This document shows positions 34,416 through 44,072 of a stretch of 64,000 nt of DNA, piece after piece. The stretch comes from Bernardetia sp042180575 (lineage in GTDB: Bacteria; Bacteroidota; Bacteroidia; Cytophagales; Bernardetiaceae), in the NCBI RefSeq assembly GCF_042180575.1, contig NZ_CP170094.1:1054001-1118000 (forward strand), given 5' to 3'. A program made the translations under genes and the position numbers. How positions within the stretch are numbered: position 1 is the first letter of the stretch; each line of letters begins with the position of its first letter. Under the pieces are notes generated by a model, which was given only the letters and a program-made list of their open reading frames with translations, did no database searches and was not told where the DNA came from.

Positions 34416-34834
34416 TCTTATATTTATTTTCTAATTTTTATTCTAATGTAAAATAATATTTCTTCGTTTGTGTCTTTTTTTGAGGGTGCAAAATTACAAA
34501 TAACAAATGAGAAAGTGAACCTTTGAATAAAAACTTATCTTTAAATAAAAAAATAAATTCGATTTTTTCTTCTTAAATTCTATTGAATATTTTTTAAAAA
34601 AAATAGAAAGAGTATTTGTTTTTTGAGTTATATATATTAAATTGTGCATAGCTTATAAAATATCAATTCAAGTTTGGTCATACATAGTACTGACTATTTC
34701 TACACAGTGATTTTATTTTTAACCTTATGATACTTACAAAAAGAAGGTATTTTTATCAAAAAATAAGCAAAGCGAATACTCTTTTTATTCGTTGAAACTA
34801 TTATTTAATTAATTCTCCTATATTTCGGCAGAAT
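34416..34834. other. 419-bp AT-rich intergenic region
   Basis: A divergent region between marC (-) and the SiaB-like gene (+). It should hold both promoters. I see no gene, strong hairpin or repeat in it. Confidence 0.5.
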
Positions 34835-35428
34835 ATGCACGACGATTTTCAGATTACTAAATATTACAACGAGTTTAATAAAAATGGTATTACTGCTATT
34901 TTTCAAGGTGCTTTGTCGCAATCTGTTTTATCAGAAATAGCAGAAAACTTGAAAGAAAAAATTTCAGATAGAGAAACTATAAAAAGTAAAATATTTGCTA
35001 TTTTTATAGAACTTGCACAAAATATTTATCATCATTCAGCAGATAAAAGACATTTCTATACTACTGATTCTCATATTGGAGTGGGAATAGTAGCTATTCG
35101 TGATTTACCCAACTCTTATACACTTAGTGCAGGAAATATGGTAAAAAAACACCAACGAGAAGCATTAGAGGAACGTTGTAGTTATATCAATGGCTTAGAT
35201 AAAGAACATCTAACAGAATACTATAGACAGGAAAGAAAAAATGCAAAAGGCAAAACTAGTACAGGCGCACATGTTGGATTGATAGACATGGTTAGGCGTT
35301 CTGGAAATCCTTTAGAGATACGTTTTGATACAATTTCAGAAAAACTAAGTTTTTTTTCTATTACTGTAACTGTAGATAAAGACTGGCAGCCTATGAATAA
35401 CAAAAAAAAGAAAAATGCCAAATTATAA
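34835..35428 (+). CDS. SiaB-like kinase (DUF6272)
   Basis: A 197-aa protein resembling SiaB: a GHKL-like ATP-binding layout with FAIFIELAQNIYHHS (N-box-like helix carrying Glu and Asn), GVGIVAIRDL, and a C-terminal GKTSTGAHVGLIDMVRRSGNPLEIRFD. In the Pseudomonas Sia system SiaB phosphorylates the small protein SiaC on a threonine. A SiaC-like gene follows 96 bp downstream, which supports the assignment. The C-terminus is lysine-rich. Confidence 0.78.
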   Translation: MHDDFQITKYYNEFNKNGITAIFQGALSQSVLSEIAENLKEKISDRETIKSKIFAIFIELAQNIYHHSADKRHFYTTDSHIGVGIVAIRDLPNSYTLSAGNMVKKHQREALEERCSYINGLDKEHLTEYYRQERKNAKGKTSTGAHVGLIDMVRRSGNPLEIRFDTISEKLSFFSITVTVDKDWQPMNNKKKKNAKL

Positions 35429-35524
35429 AATTTAAAACAAATTGTTAGTATAACTCATTTATATTAACTTTTTTGAAATAACTATCTAAGAAAAGCATTA
35501 GCTATCAAAATTATAGCGAAAATT

Positions 35525-35917
35525 ATGGAGAATTTTTTTTTCAAAGGACAAAAATTTACCCCTACTATTGATTTTAATGGGGAAACAGGAATTTTGAGTA
35601 TAGAAGGACAGTCGTACCCTGAACACGCAGAGGAAATATTTGCGCCTGTTTTTGATTGGTTAGAGCGTTACTTAAATACTCCCAACAGAACAATTATACT
35701 TAATTTTCAGCTTTCCTATTTCAATACAGCTACTTCAAGACGTTTTCAAGACCTTTTAGAAACATTGGAGATATATGAAAAAGAAAAGGGTGGAAATGTA
35801 ACCATAAACTGGCATTATAGAGAGGATGACTATGATATGTTAGAGAATGGAGAAGATTATATTGAGGCTATTGACTTAAATATTAATCTAGTTTCGGTAA
35901 AACATTCAGAAGAATAA
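35525..35917 (+). CDS. SiaC-like regulatory phosphoprotein (DUF1987)
   Basis: A 130-aa protein matching DUF1987: FKGQKFTPTIDFNGETGILSIEGQSYPE, then FQLSYFNTATSRRFQDLLETLE, whose Thr/Ser cluster corresponds to the site phosphorylated in SiaC, and a C-terminal YREDDYDMLENGEDY. Unphosphorylated SiaC activates a diguanylate cyclase in Pseudomonas. No GGDEF or PP2C gene is adjacent here, so the output differs or is encoded elsewhere. Confidence 0.85.
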   Translation: MENFFFKGQKFTPTIDFNGETGILSIEGQSYPEHAEEIFAPVFDWLERYLNTPNRTIILNFQLSYFNTATSRRFQDLLETLEIYEKEKGGNVTINWHYREDDYDMLENGEDYIEAIDLNINLVSVKHSEE

Positions 35918-35945
35918 ACTTTCTTCAAAAGAATATAATTATAAT

Positions 35946-35979
35946 AAAAGCCAAATAAATTTTACTTTATTTGGCTTTT
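35946..35979. terminator. Bidirectional terminator
   Basis: AAAAGCCAAATAAA and TTTATTTGGCTTTT form a 14-bp perfect stem between the convergent SiaC-like and lytic transglycosylase genes. Confidence 0.9.
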
Positions 35980-35991
35980 ATATTTCTAGCA

Positions 35992-37026
35992 TTATTTTAC
36001 ATCTTGAATATCAATTACTGTATCTTCTTCACGAAGAATAGAATCTAACATTTTTTGCATATCTAAGGATTCTTGTGCCAAAACATTCGAATGTGGCATT
36101 GGTGGGTTTTGAGGAACAAAGAGTGTATAAGTTTTTCTTTGTGCTAGGTCTTTCTTATCAAAGGTAAGTTTGTTCATCAAAAGCCAAGGATTGTGATACT
36201 TTAGTGTTTTATAACTCATTCCATACTGGGCAGCACGTGCAGCAATATCATTTACGGTAGTATCAAGTACAATTTTTCTATATTTTATTGGAGGGTAACG
36301 CAATTCTTTAGGAATAACAAATCCATATTTTTCAGGGTTTTGCATAATTTCTTTAAATGCTAAAGCACGATAAATATAACGAGCTGTTTCGTTGTTTAAA
36401 GCTACATCATAGTAAGAAATAGCATTTTGATTGCGTAATGCTGCATTCATTCCTCCCATTCCACGATTATAAGAAGCTGCTACGAGTGTCCAATTTCCAA
36501 ATTTTTTGAAAGAGCGTTTTAGATATTTACAGGCTGCACGAGTAGATTTTTCGATGTGAAAACGCTCATCTACTTCTTTAGAAATTTCTAAATCAAATTC
36601 TTTTGCTGTTTCTTCCATAAATTGCCAATAACCATCTGCTCCAGCAAAAGAACGTACATTTTCAAGTCCACTTTCAATAACAGCAATGTACTTCATATCT
36701 TCAGGAACTTCTTCTTCTCTCAAAATTTGCTCAATTATTGGAAAAAACTTTTCAGAGCGTTTGATTATCAAACTGGTAGAAGAATGACGAAAAACATTGA
36801 TATATAATTCTTTATCAAAACTTTCTTTTACTTCTTCATCATATAAAGGAACTTGTTCTCCACAAAATTCAAAGGTTGAGGGAACACGAATCAGCACATT
36901 ATGATAACCTTCTGGCAGAGTTGTGATTTCACTTTTTAGGGTTTGTGTAAACATTTGCACCAAAATACAACCTAATAAAAAAGCAATAGTAAGTAAAATT
37001 AAACCAGTTTTTAGACGGTTGCTCAT
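35992..37026 (-). CDS. Membrane-bound lytic transglycosylase, MltD-like
   Basis: A 344-aa protein with an N-terminal signal anchor (TGLILLTIAFLLGCILVQMF). An SLT domain (about 105-240) has the catalytic Glu in MKYIAVIESGLENV, then GADGYWQFMEETAKEF and NWTLVAASYNRGMGGM. A LysM-like tail follows (TTVNDIAARAAQYGMSYKTLKYHNP). It cleaves the glycan strands of peptidoglycan, making 1,6-anhydro ends, during wall remodelling. A GC in the anchor (LLGC) might act as a lipobox. Confidence 0.88.
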   Translation of the reverse strand: MSNRLKTGLILLTIAFLLGCILVQMFTQTLKSEITTLPEGYHNVLIRVPSTFEFCGEQVPLYDEEVKESFDKELYINVFRHSSTSLIIKRSEKFFPIIEQILREEEVPEDMKYIAVIESGLENVRSFAGADGYWQFMEETAKEFDLEISKEVDERFHIEKSTRAACKYLKRSFKKFGNWTLVAASYNRGMGGMNAALRNQNAISYYDVALNNETARYIYRALAFKEIMQNPEKYGFVIPKELRYPPIKYRKIVLDTTVNDIAARAAQYGMSYKTLKYHNPWLLMNKLTFDKKDLAQRKTYTLFVPQNPPMPHSNVLAQESLDMQKMLDSILREEDTVIDIQDVK

Positions 37027-37212
37027 AGAAAAAGGGAGAAGAATAAGAAGAAAATAAAATTAGGCTGCGAAAATGTATTTTATACTAATTTAGCAGTCTT
37101 TATGTATCCAAAATTAGTAAACTAAATTCAATACTAAAAGGAATAAGAATAAAGTTTTTACAATAAAATTAGCAAATAGCTCAAAAAAAGGTTTAAAAGT
37201 GTATAGCAAAAA

Positions 37213-37252
37213 AATAACCTTTGAATTATGTGACAATAATTCAAAGGTTATT
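37213..37252 (-). terminator. Terminator of the PD40 lipoprotein gene
   Basis: A perfect 17-bp inverted repeat (AATAACCTTTGAATTAT) around 6 nt. On the minus strand it is followed by a run of T. It lies 71 bp past the stop of the gene at 37323. Confidence 0.88.
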
Positions 37253-37322
37253 ACAAGTAAATGTCATTTAAGCAGCATTTATTAGGTTTGTGCTAAAAAT
37301 TGTTCACTAAACAACTCAAAAG

Positions 37323-38216
37323 TTAGTTGTGTTTCATTTCAGACTCTATATTAACCCATTTTACTTTCCAATTTTGTTTTTGATACTCTCCTGTTGTATA
37401 AAAAAGAAATTTGTTATCAGGTGTTACGTATGGATTTCCTTGCCCAAAATTATTTATTTTATCACTTAGTTTTCTTGTGTTTTTCCACCCTCCATTTCCA
37501 TCATTAAAACTTATTATCAAATCAAGTTGATTTCCAATAGCAGCAAAAATAATATAATCTTCGTTAGGAGAAATATAAGGTGTACATTTTCCCCTTGGTG
37601 AATCTACTGTAATCAATATTTTTTCTGCATCTTGAAACTTGCCATTCACATTTTTTGATTTGTAAATATCCATTTCACTATAATCTAAATTACTAGAATG
37701 AAAATAGAGTGTTCCAGAATTAGTAATGGTAGGATGAGAAACTAATTTATTTCTCAAATTTGGAATATCTACAAAAATAGGTTTGCTCCATTTTCCATCA
37801 GTTTTATTTGATTTCCAAATATGCCAAGTTGAACTTATTCCATCCCCATAAACTGGTCTTGTCGAACTAAAATAAATTGTCTTTCCATCTGGTGAAAAAC
37901 TCATTCCGTGTTCATTGTATTTACTATTGAAAAATACTTCTTTAGGTTCAGACCAAACATTATTACTTTTTTCAATTACATAGACTTCAAATTGTTCAAA
38001 ATTTGTATCAGAAATAGTGTAATAATATTCTTCTAAATCAGGGCTAAATATTCCTTTATGAATAAGCATATTTTGAGGAATTACATCTTGTCTAAACTCA
38101 AAAGGTGTATTATTCGGAACTTTTTTGCTTAATAATTGGATTTTGGTATTTTCTATTTTAGCTTTACAGCTTACAAAAAGAATGATAAAAAGTAAGAGAA
38201 TTTTGAGTTTATTCAT
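37323..38216 (-). CDS. Lipoprotein with WD40-like (PD40) propeller
   Basis: A 297-aa predicted lipoprotein (lipobox LFVSC, Cys about 17). Repeats of the PD40 type cover the rest: GMSFSPDGKTIYFSSTRP, SHPTITNSGTLYFHSS, CTPYISPNEDYIIFAA and NPYVTPDNKFLFYTTG, separated by blocks with aromatic residues. This predicts a beta-propeller at the cell surface or in the periplasm, as in TolB or OmpA-associated proteins. Ligand unknown. Confidence 0.8.
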   Translation of the reverse strand: MNKLKILLLFIILFVSCKAKIENTKIQLLSKKVPNNTPFEFRQDVIPQNMLIHKGIFSPDLEEYYYTISDTNFEQFEVYVIEKSNNVWSEPKEVFFNSKYNEHGMSFSPDGKTIYFSSTRPVYGDGISSTWHIWKSNKTDGKWSKPIFVDIPNLRNKLVSHPTITNSGTLYFHSSNLDYSEMDIYKSKNVNGKFQDAEKILITVDSPRGKCTPYISPNEDYIIFAAIGNQLDLIISFNDGNGGWKNTRKLSDKINNFGQGNPYVTPDNKFLFYTTGEYQKQNWKVKWVNIESEMKHN

Positions 38217-38280
38217 TTTTTATAGTAAAAGAATTTTGATTTCAATAATAATAAACAACTTCAAAAAGAATAATCAAAGA

Positions 38281-39708
38281 TTATCTATTTCTATATTTCT
38301 CTCTAGAAATTTTATTTTTGACTTTTCTTTCCTTTGCTTCACGTTTTTTTCTAGCTTTTACTTTCCAAGGTGCATCAATTTGCCAATCGCCAGCCATAAT
38401 ACAACCATACGGCAAAATTTTGTCTTCTACTTCGCCAAGTCCAAATTCTTTCATTTGGTCTTGTACATTTTGAGCATTTTTGTAAGCTGATGGCAATTCA
38501 GAAATATCAATATGACCAGAGAAAAAACGAACGTCTAAACCTGTTGTTTCTTCTGCAAAAACTTGTTCTTTTGTCTTGTTACCTTTGCTCTTTTTGTGCT
38601 GAGTACGACTGACATCTCTACCTGCACCATGTGGCGCAAAACCAAGATTAGAATCTGTAGTCTGACCTTTTACAATCAAAATTGGCTCACTCATATTCAA
38701 CGGAATCAAACGCAAACCATCTTTAGAATCTGGAACAAATTTATCATCTAAAGGTGTTGCTCCTTTGGCGTGATAAAACAAATCATCTTCTTTAAAAACA
38801 AAATTATGTTCGTTCCAAAACTGGTCTAATGTTTCTACTTTTAGTCTTCTTTGTGTAGTATCATGAATAATTTTGTGATTCAATTTTGTCCATTCTCTAA
38901 TGATTTGAAGAGCTTCCCAATACTGTTTTCCTTCTTCGGTATCGTAAGGAATCCACGCATTTTTGGCTAGTGTTTTTGGAGAAATTTCTTTTCTAAAAAC
39001 CTCTGCTAGTTTCATTCCTGTACTATACAAGTTTGCTCCAAAACCACGACTTCCATGGTGTGTTACAAGCATTGTTTCACCTGTTTTTTCAGAACGCCCC
39101 ACATACAAAAAATGATTTCCATCGCCTTGAGTTCCTAAATGTGTACGAGCAAAACTCAAACTTCTTTCAGAATTTAGATAATAATTTCCTTTTATTTTGT
39201 CCTCCAAATCTCTAGGCAAATCAAATAAATCTTTTCGCCCTCCTCCTCCAAAATGAGTAAGTGCATGTGCTTTATCCAATACTTTTTTAGGGTCAATTTG
39301 TCCTAAATTGGTCATCATAACCGAGCAACAAATATCTGCACTATGCATAGCTGGATGAATGGCATTTTTGGCAACAGCAATTCCACCCACAGGAATCTGA
39401 CCTGTTCCACCAGTCGGACAAGCATCTGGCATGACTGCACCTTTTACCAAAGTAGGAGTTTTCATGAGTTCCTCCATTGTTTTATGGATTTGCTCTACAT
39501 TCGAAATTTCTTTTTCAGATTCAGCACGAATATTTTTATGATAATCAAGCGCAACAGAAAAAGGTTCGATAATAGTTGGTCGTATTGATTCTAAATAATT
39601 CAGTAATCTATCGCCTTCAAGATTGTTTTTATTAGCGTATTCGATAGCTTCTTTAAACCATTTGTTTGGCTTAAATCCTAAATCAATAAGTGTTTTTCCA
39701 GTAATCAT
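38281..39708 (-). CDS. rtcB: RtcB family RNA-splicing ligase
   Basis: A 475-aa protein with the RtcB metal centre: D125/C128 in HSADICCSVM, H198 in GTQGDGNHF, and the HHGS of THHGSRGFG (217-220). The guanylylated His is H360 in FAPHGAGRD. RtcB joins 2',3'-cyclic phosphate and 5'-OH RNA ends with GTP and Mn2+; it repairs cleaved tRNA and, in archaea and animals, seals tRNA exons. No archease or rtcA is adjacent. The C-terminus has an unusual Lys/Arg-rich tail (about 445-475). It is the only RNA ligase in a window that also holds tRNA genes with inserts. Confidence 0.92.
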   Translation of the reverse strand: MITGKTLIDLGFKPNKWFKEAIEYANKNNLEGDRLLNYLESIRPTIIEPFSVALDYHKNIRAESEKEISNVEQIHKTMEELMKTPTLVKGAVMPDACPTGGTGQIPVGGIAVAKNAIHPAMHSADICCSVMMTNLGQIDPKKVLDKAHALTHFGGGGRKDLFDLPRDLEDKIKGNYYLNSERSLSFARTHLGTQGDGNHFLYVGRSEKTGETMLVTHHGSRGFGANLYSTGMKLAEVFRKEISPKTLAKNAWIPYDTEEGKQYWEALQIIREWTKLNHKIIHDTTQRRLKVETLDQFWNEHNFVFKEDDLFYHAKGATPLDDKFVPDSKDGLRLIPLNMSEPILIVKGQTTDSNLGFAPHGAGRDVSRTQHKKSKGNKTKEQVFAEETTGLDVRFFSGHIDISELPSAYKNAQNVQDQMKEFGLGEVEDKILPYGCIMAGDWQIDAPWKVKARKKREAKERKVKNKISREKYRNR

Positions 39709-39906
39709 TGTCTTTTGTTGTTTTATCTTGACTATTTTATTTTCTTAGAACTATAAACCATAAGAAAGGTCAAATTAGTTCATTCATACAAGCTGAAAGA
39801 CGACAAAGTTATTTGCAATTTTATTTCATTACTTAAATAAACAACTCCTGTTTTTGACATATTCTTTCCTAGCAGTTGTTCATCAACTGTCAAACTAAAC
39901 TTCCCC

Positions 39907-39943
39907 AAAAAAGCCTTTACTTAGCAAAAAGTAAAGGCCTTTT
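39907..39943 (-). terminator. Terminator of the sensor kinase gene
   Basis: AAAGCCTTTACTT and AAGTAAAGGCCTTT form a stem with one bulge; on the minus strand it is followed by TTTTTTGGGG. It lies 25 bp past the stop codon at 39968. Confidence 0.85.
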
Positions 39944-39967
39944 CATTTGTAATCCACTAATCACAAA

Positions 39968-41374
39968 TTATTTATTTTGATTTTGATAACTTACGTTTTC
40001 ATTTTCTCCGTTTTCTTCTTCAGAATCAACATGTTTGGGTAAGAAAATACTAAAATCTGTATATTCTCCTTCTTTCGAATCTACTTGAATTTCTCCTTTG
40101 TGAATATTTCTGACAATATCATAACAGATTGAAAGTCCTAAACCTGTTCCTTCGCCTGCTGGTTTGGTAGTGAAAAATGGATTAAAAATTTTATCCATCA
40201 TTTCTTGTGGAATTCCTGTTCCGTTATCCCTAAAAATAATCTCTATGTTGTCTTCGTGATTGATGGTGCGAACGGTTAGCATAGGTTCAAAATCTTCGCC
40301 TAATTTTCGTTTTTTGTTGTAGAGTGCATACAATGAATTACTTACAACATTTAAAAATACACGTCCCAAATCTTGCGGAATAATTTTTACGTTAGTTACA
40401 TCTGCATCAAGATTGGTTTCTATTTTGGCAGCAAAACCTTTATAATTATTAATTGTGCTATGATAAGCCAAACTAATATATTCTTGCAACATCGTATTAA
40501 TGTGTGTGTCTTGATAAACTCCTTTTCTGTCTTGTGAGTGCATCAACATATTATTAATTATGCTGTCAGCACGTTTTCCATGTTCATGGATTTTCTCGGA
40601 ATTTTCATTCAGATTCTGCAAAATATCTTTAATATCTTCTACATCATCAGGCGTAATATCTTTCAAACTTCCCTCCACAATATCTTTTCCTACATTAGCA
40701 AAAGTGTCATTGAGTTCGACAATCATTTCTTTCGAAAGCTCTGAAAAATTAATAATAAAATTCAGAGGATTTTTTATTTCATGAGCTATTCCTGCTGTTA
40801 GTTCGCCCAAAGAGGCTAATTTTTCTTGTGCAATAACTTGTTTTTGTGCGTTTTTGAGCTTACTAAGTGTTGTTTCTAGCTTAAGGTTAGTTTCTTTTAT
40901 TTGAGAAAGAGCTTTTTTGAGTTCCGAAGTTCGTTCTTCTACTCTTCGTTCTAACTCTGATTTATGATTTTTTTCTAGCTTGATAATACTTAAATAGGCA
41001 TTAATACGACTTGTAAGCTGATAATCATCAATCGGTTTGGTCAGATAATCAGTTGCACCTAGTGAAAATCCTTTTTCTTTAAATTCTTCTGATTTGTAAG
41101 CTGCTGTCAAGAATACAATAGGAATATTTCTTGTTTTCTTTCTGCTACGAATAAGTTTTGCAGTTTGAAAACCGTCCATTTCAGGCATTTGAATATCCAA
41201 AATAATAAGGTCAATCGATTCACGCATCAACACCTCTAAGGCTTCAATACCCGAATTTGCCTCTACAATTTCGATTTCTTCAAAATGTTCTTCCAATAAT
41301 GCACGAAGAGTAAATAAATTACTCGGGACATCATCTACGATAAGTACCTGAATGCGAGATAGTTGCTCAGACAT
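39968..41374 (-). CDS. Response-regulator/histidine-kinase hybrid
   Basis: A 468-aa cytoplasmic protein. Receiver domain (about 8-125) with VLIVDDVPSN, phospho-acceptor Asp in DLIILDIQMPEMDGF, and the Lys of TKPID. A coiled-coil linker spans about 130-190. HisKA has the phospho-His in LTAGIAHEIKNPLNFI. HATPase has N-box FLNVVSNSLYAL, G1 DNGTGIPQ and G2 GEGTGLGLSI. With no sensor domain or membrane helix, it probably takes signals from another kinase through its receiver. No partner regulator is adjacent. Confidence 0.92.
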   Translation of the reverse strand: MSEQLSRIQVLIVDDVPSNLFTLRALLEEHFEEIEIVEANSGIEALEVLMRESIDLIILDIQMPEMDGFQTAKLIRSRKKTRNIPIVFLTAAYKSEEFKEKGFSLGATDYLTKPIDDYQLTSRINAYLSIIKLEKNHKSELERRVEERTSELKKALSQIKETNLKLETTLSKLKNAQKQVIAQEKLASLGELTAGIAHEIKNPLNFIINFSELSKEMIVELNDTFANVGKDIVEGSLKDITPDDVEDIKDILQNLNENSEKIHEHGKRADSIINNMLMHSQDRKGVYQDTHINTMLQEYISLAYHSTINNYKGFAAKIETNLDADVTNVKIIPQDLGRVFLNVVSNSLYALYNKKRKLGEDFEPMLTVRTINHEDNIEIIFRDNGTGIPQEMMDKIFNPFFTTKPAGEGTGLGLSICYDIVRNIHKGEIQVDSKEGEYTDFSIFLPKHVDSEEENGENENVSYQNQNK

Positions 41375-41767
41375 GCGTCTTTTTTTAGTTGATTAAGTTT
41401 TAATTTGGCTTTTTTGTGTTCTACTCATTTATATACGACTATAAACTTTATCTTTTTCTATACACAAATTCTTAAAAAAGTAGAATCTGTAAATACAATC
41501 CTAAATATACAATTTTACAAACACCTTTACAATTTTACATCTTTCTTTGCAATAATACAACCTTATTGAACTACAATTTTGTTTGAAGTTCATTTTTTAG
41601 ACAAAAATAGAGTTTGTTTCTATGAATGAAGCTGATTTGGAGTAATTTATTTCAAAAATAGTTTCATTATCTTTAACAGTTCTATCCAAATATAGAAATA
41701 TAATTTTAAAAAAATAGCTCTGAACTACAATTCAAACTTATAAAAACCAATTAACTCTTGTTCTTAG
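41375..41767. other. Intergenic region, no gene seen
   Basis: About 390 bp of AT-rich DNA upstream of the sensor kinase gene (minus) and before a short gene remnant. I see no hairpin or repeat worth naming. Confidence 0.5.
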
Positions 41768-42016
41768 GTTGGTATTCAGTCGTATTTTCTGAATCCTGTA
41801 CCTCCCAAAATAGTCGTAAAAGCACTTTTAAAGGGAGTTGAAAAGCGTAAGTATCGTGTCTTTAGTCCAAAACGTTGGGGATTTATGTGGTTTATTCAAA
41901 CTCTTCTTACTATTTTTGGAGATGCTAGTTTGGGTAAACTAAAAAAGTACAAGAGCTTATTCAAAAGTCTGACACCACAAATTGAGTTTAACAATTTTTA
42001 CATTTGCTTGGATTAA
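41768..42016 (+). pseudogene. C-terminal remnant, possibly of an SDR oxidoreductase
   Basis: An open frame directly after a TAG with no start codon: VGIQSYFLNPVPPKIVVKAL continues to KRWGFMWFIQTLLTIFGDASLGKLKK, then stops at 42014-42016. The segment PPKIVVKALLKGVEKRKYRVF resembles the tail of short-chain dehydrogenases (PEEVAKAVLKALEKRK...). Upstream catalytic parts are absent, so this is a degraded end of a gene. Assignment is tentative. Confidence 0.4.
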
Positions 42017-42240
42017 TTCTTGTAAAATCATTATTTTTCAGATTAATTAATTCAAAAAAGAGTAAAAAAACAGTTATTTAACTCTAAAAAGCTATTTTTG
42101 CATAATCACTTTTTTTGCAAACTATTTTTTTAATTTTATCCTCATAATCAAACATTGAAACTAATATCAATGTTGTTTTTACTAAAACCCATTCTCAAAC
42201 TTATACTTTTATGATATATTCATTTTCTTCTTCTCATTTA

Positions 42241-43164
42241 ATGAGAATTTTTCGAAGCACACTTTCTAAGGTTTGTTTTTTATTATTGTTAGCATTTTCT
42301 TCTTCTCTGTTTTACTCTACGTTGTATGCTCAAAAAAATACAACTAAAATCAGTGAGGATGAAAAACAAAAAGCTAGAGACAAAGCTGCTGAGGTCATTA
42401 TCAAGAAAAACTTAATGGAATTTGCAGAGGCTTATTCCAAGCTAGGTAATACAAATGATGTAAAAGCCGTCATGAAACACATGGCAAAAGATGTTACTTC
42501 TACACTCGTTACATTCAATATTTCTGGTAGAGGCTCAGTTTTGAATAGCGATTATGAAGGCTTTTTGAGTTATTTGACAAAAATCACACGTACAGAAGGC
42601 TTAAAAATCAATTATTCTGTAAAAGAAGTATTGAAAAATGAAGTAAAAGGAGATATTGGAATCATTGTCTATGTAGTAGAATATGAAATTACAAAAGACA
42701 AAGACATTTGGTCTAAAGGAACTGAAACAGTGTCGATGGTTTTTAGAAATGAAAAACAAACTAGCGATTGGAAAATTGCTCATTACTCAGTGATTGGAAC
42801 AGAAGATGAGCGTATAAAAGGCGTTTGTTCGTGTGAACTTTATAAATCTAGTACAGGTATCAACTCTGGAAATTATTTAGTAAAAACGATAGTTCCAAGT
42901 GGAAAAAATTATTCTACTCTAGTAAATAATTTTGAATTTCTCTATGAAAATCAAGGTGGACAAGGAGGAGAGCGTACAGTTAGAGTAGGTGATAATATCT
43001 ATAAATGGACACAAACAGGTGATATTTTCAAACAAAATGCTGATGGAACACAAGGAGAATTGGTAGCCAAATCACATCCTAATGATGAAGTTTTAGCAAT
43101 TATGTCAATTTTGAAAGGCGATGTTTATTCAGAAAACTGTACAAATATCAACTTAAAAAGATAA
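42241..43164 (+). CDS. Exported NTF2/SnoaL-like domain protein
   Basis: I choose the ATG at 42241 (MRIFRSTLSK) because it gives a normal signal peptide with cleavage near LYAQ; the open frame starts 30 bp earlier at 42211. Residues of about 50-205 look like an NTF2-like cone: VIIKKNLMEFAEAYSKLGNTNDVKAVMKHMAKDVTSTLVTFN, then strands to KIAHYSVIGTED. The C-terminal 100 residues form strands with three cysteines (CSCELYKS, and ENCTN). Probably periplasmic; function unknown. Confidence 0.65.
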   Translation: MRIFRSTLSKVCFLLLLAFSSSLFYSTLYAQKNTTKISEDEKQKARDKAAEVIIKKNLMEFAEAYSKLGNTNDVKAVMKHMAKDVTSTLVTFNISGRGSVLNSDYEGFLSYLTKITRTEGLKINYSVKEVLKNEVKGDIGIIVYVVEYEITKDKDIWSKGTETVSMVFRNEKQTSDWKIAHYSVIGTEDERIKGVCSCELYKSSTGINSGNYLVKTIVPSGKNYSTLVNNFEFLYENQGGQGGERTVRVGDNIYKWTQTGDIFKQNADGTQGELVAKSHPNDEVLAIMSILKGDVYSENCTNINLKR

Positions 43165-43215
43165 TTCTTTTTAGATATTGATGTTTTACTCAACACAATA
43201 GCAAAAATCGTATGC

Positions 43216-43252
43216 AAAAGCATTTTCTAATTTTTTAGAAAATGCTTTTTTT
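43216..43252. terminator. Bidirectional terminator
   Basis: AAAAGCATTTTCTAA and TTAGAAAATGCTTTT form a 15-bp stem with a short T loop between the convergent NTF2-like and YdcF-like genes. Confidence 0.9.
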
Positions 43253-43271
43253 GTGTCTCTCTGAATGAGAT

Positions 43272-44072
43272 TTATAACTTTCCTGTTATATCATAAACTA
43301 AATAGCCTATTATTTCGTGTATAATTCTGCCCCATTTTGCCATAGCATCTTCTGTAGGAATCAAACTAGAAATAGTAAGTGTATTTTTTCGTTCGGTAGA
43401 AATAAAATCCGTAGAAAATCCATCAACTTCTAATCCTGCGTTCTTAAAGCAACCTAGCGAACGTCTCAAATGAAAAGCCGAAGTAATAACTAAAACTTGA
43501 TGTTGATTAGTTGAAATTGAATTGATTTTTTGTCTATTATCTTTTAAAAATTGAGATGAAAATTGAGCATTTTGGTATGTATTTTTTGATTTGGATTCTA
43601 TCAAAATATCTTCTTCTTTGATGCACATATCTTTGAGCATATCTCTATATGTGTAGGTTCGCTTAGGTAGTTTTTCTTCTCCTGTCATAATATTTATCTC
43701 TTCTGACATTCCAACAATCAATATTTTTTTTATTTTTCCTTCATTATACAATCGAACAGCTTGTATAAGTCTATCTATTCCTGCACTAGCATAAATTCTA
43801 TCTTTTGGTTCTTTTCCTGCATTACTCATTCCTGTCAAGACGATTCCTAGGTCATAGTTTTTGACTTCTTTTATTGGAGTTGGAGGAATCTCCCAAAGCA
43901 AATATATTTCATTTGCCAAAAATGGATTTGTAAAAAGTAAAAACATAATGACACCTATTTTTAGTGATTTTGAACGCCATTTTTTTATAAAAACAGCGAT
44001 TAATAAAAAAATAGCAATCCAAGTAATAGGCATTAAGAAATAAAAAAGTGTTTTGGATAAGAAAAAAAACAT
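43272..44072 (-). CDS. YdcF/ElyC-like DUF218 membrane protein
   Basis: A 266-aa protein with two N-terminal helices (about 3-27 and 36-52) and a DUF218 domain: YDLGIVLTGM, RLIQAVRLYNEGKIKKILIVGMSE, then EEDILIESKSKNTYQNAQFS and VLVITSAFHLRRSLGCFKNAGLEV. ElyC/SanA-type relatives act in cell-envelope biogenesis. Monocistronic and divergent from the TPR-CHAT gene. Confidence 0.88.
   Translation of the reverse strand: MFFFLSKTLFYFLMPITWIAIFLLIAVFIKKWRSKSLKIGVIMFLLFTNPFLANEIYLLWEIPPTPIKEVKNYDLGIVLTGMSNAGKEPKDRIYASAGIDRLIQAVRLYNEGKIKKILIVGMSEEINIMTGEEKLPKRTYTYRDMLKDMCIKEEDILIESKSKNTYQNAQFSSQFLKDNRQKINSISTNQHQVLVITSAFHLRRSLGCFKNAGLEVDGFSTDFISTERKNTLTISSLIPTEDAMAKWGRIIHEIIGYLVYDITGKL

Noticed and set aside
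38281..39708. An rtcBA or rtcR RNA-repair operon
   Set aside because: Only rtcB is present; neighbours are a propeller lipoprotein and a sensor kinase on separate transcripts.
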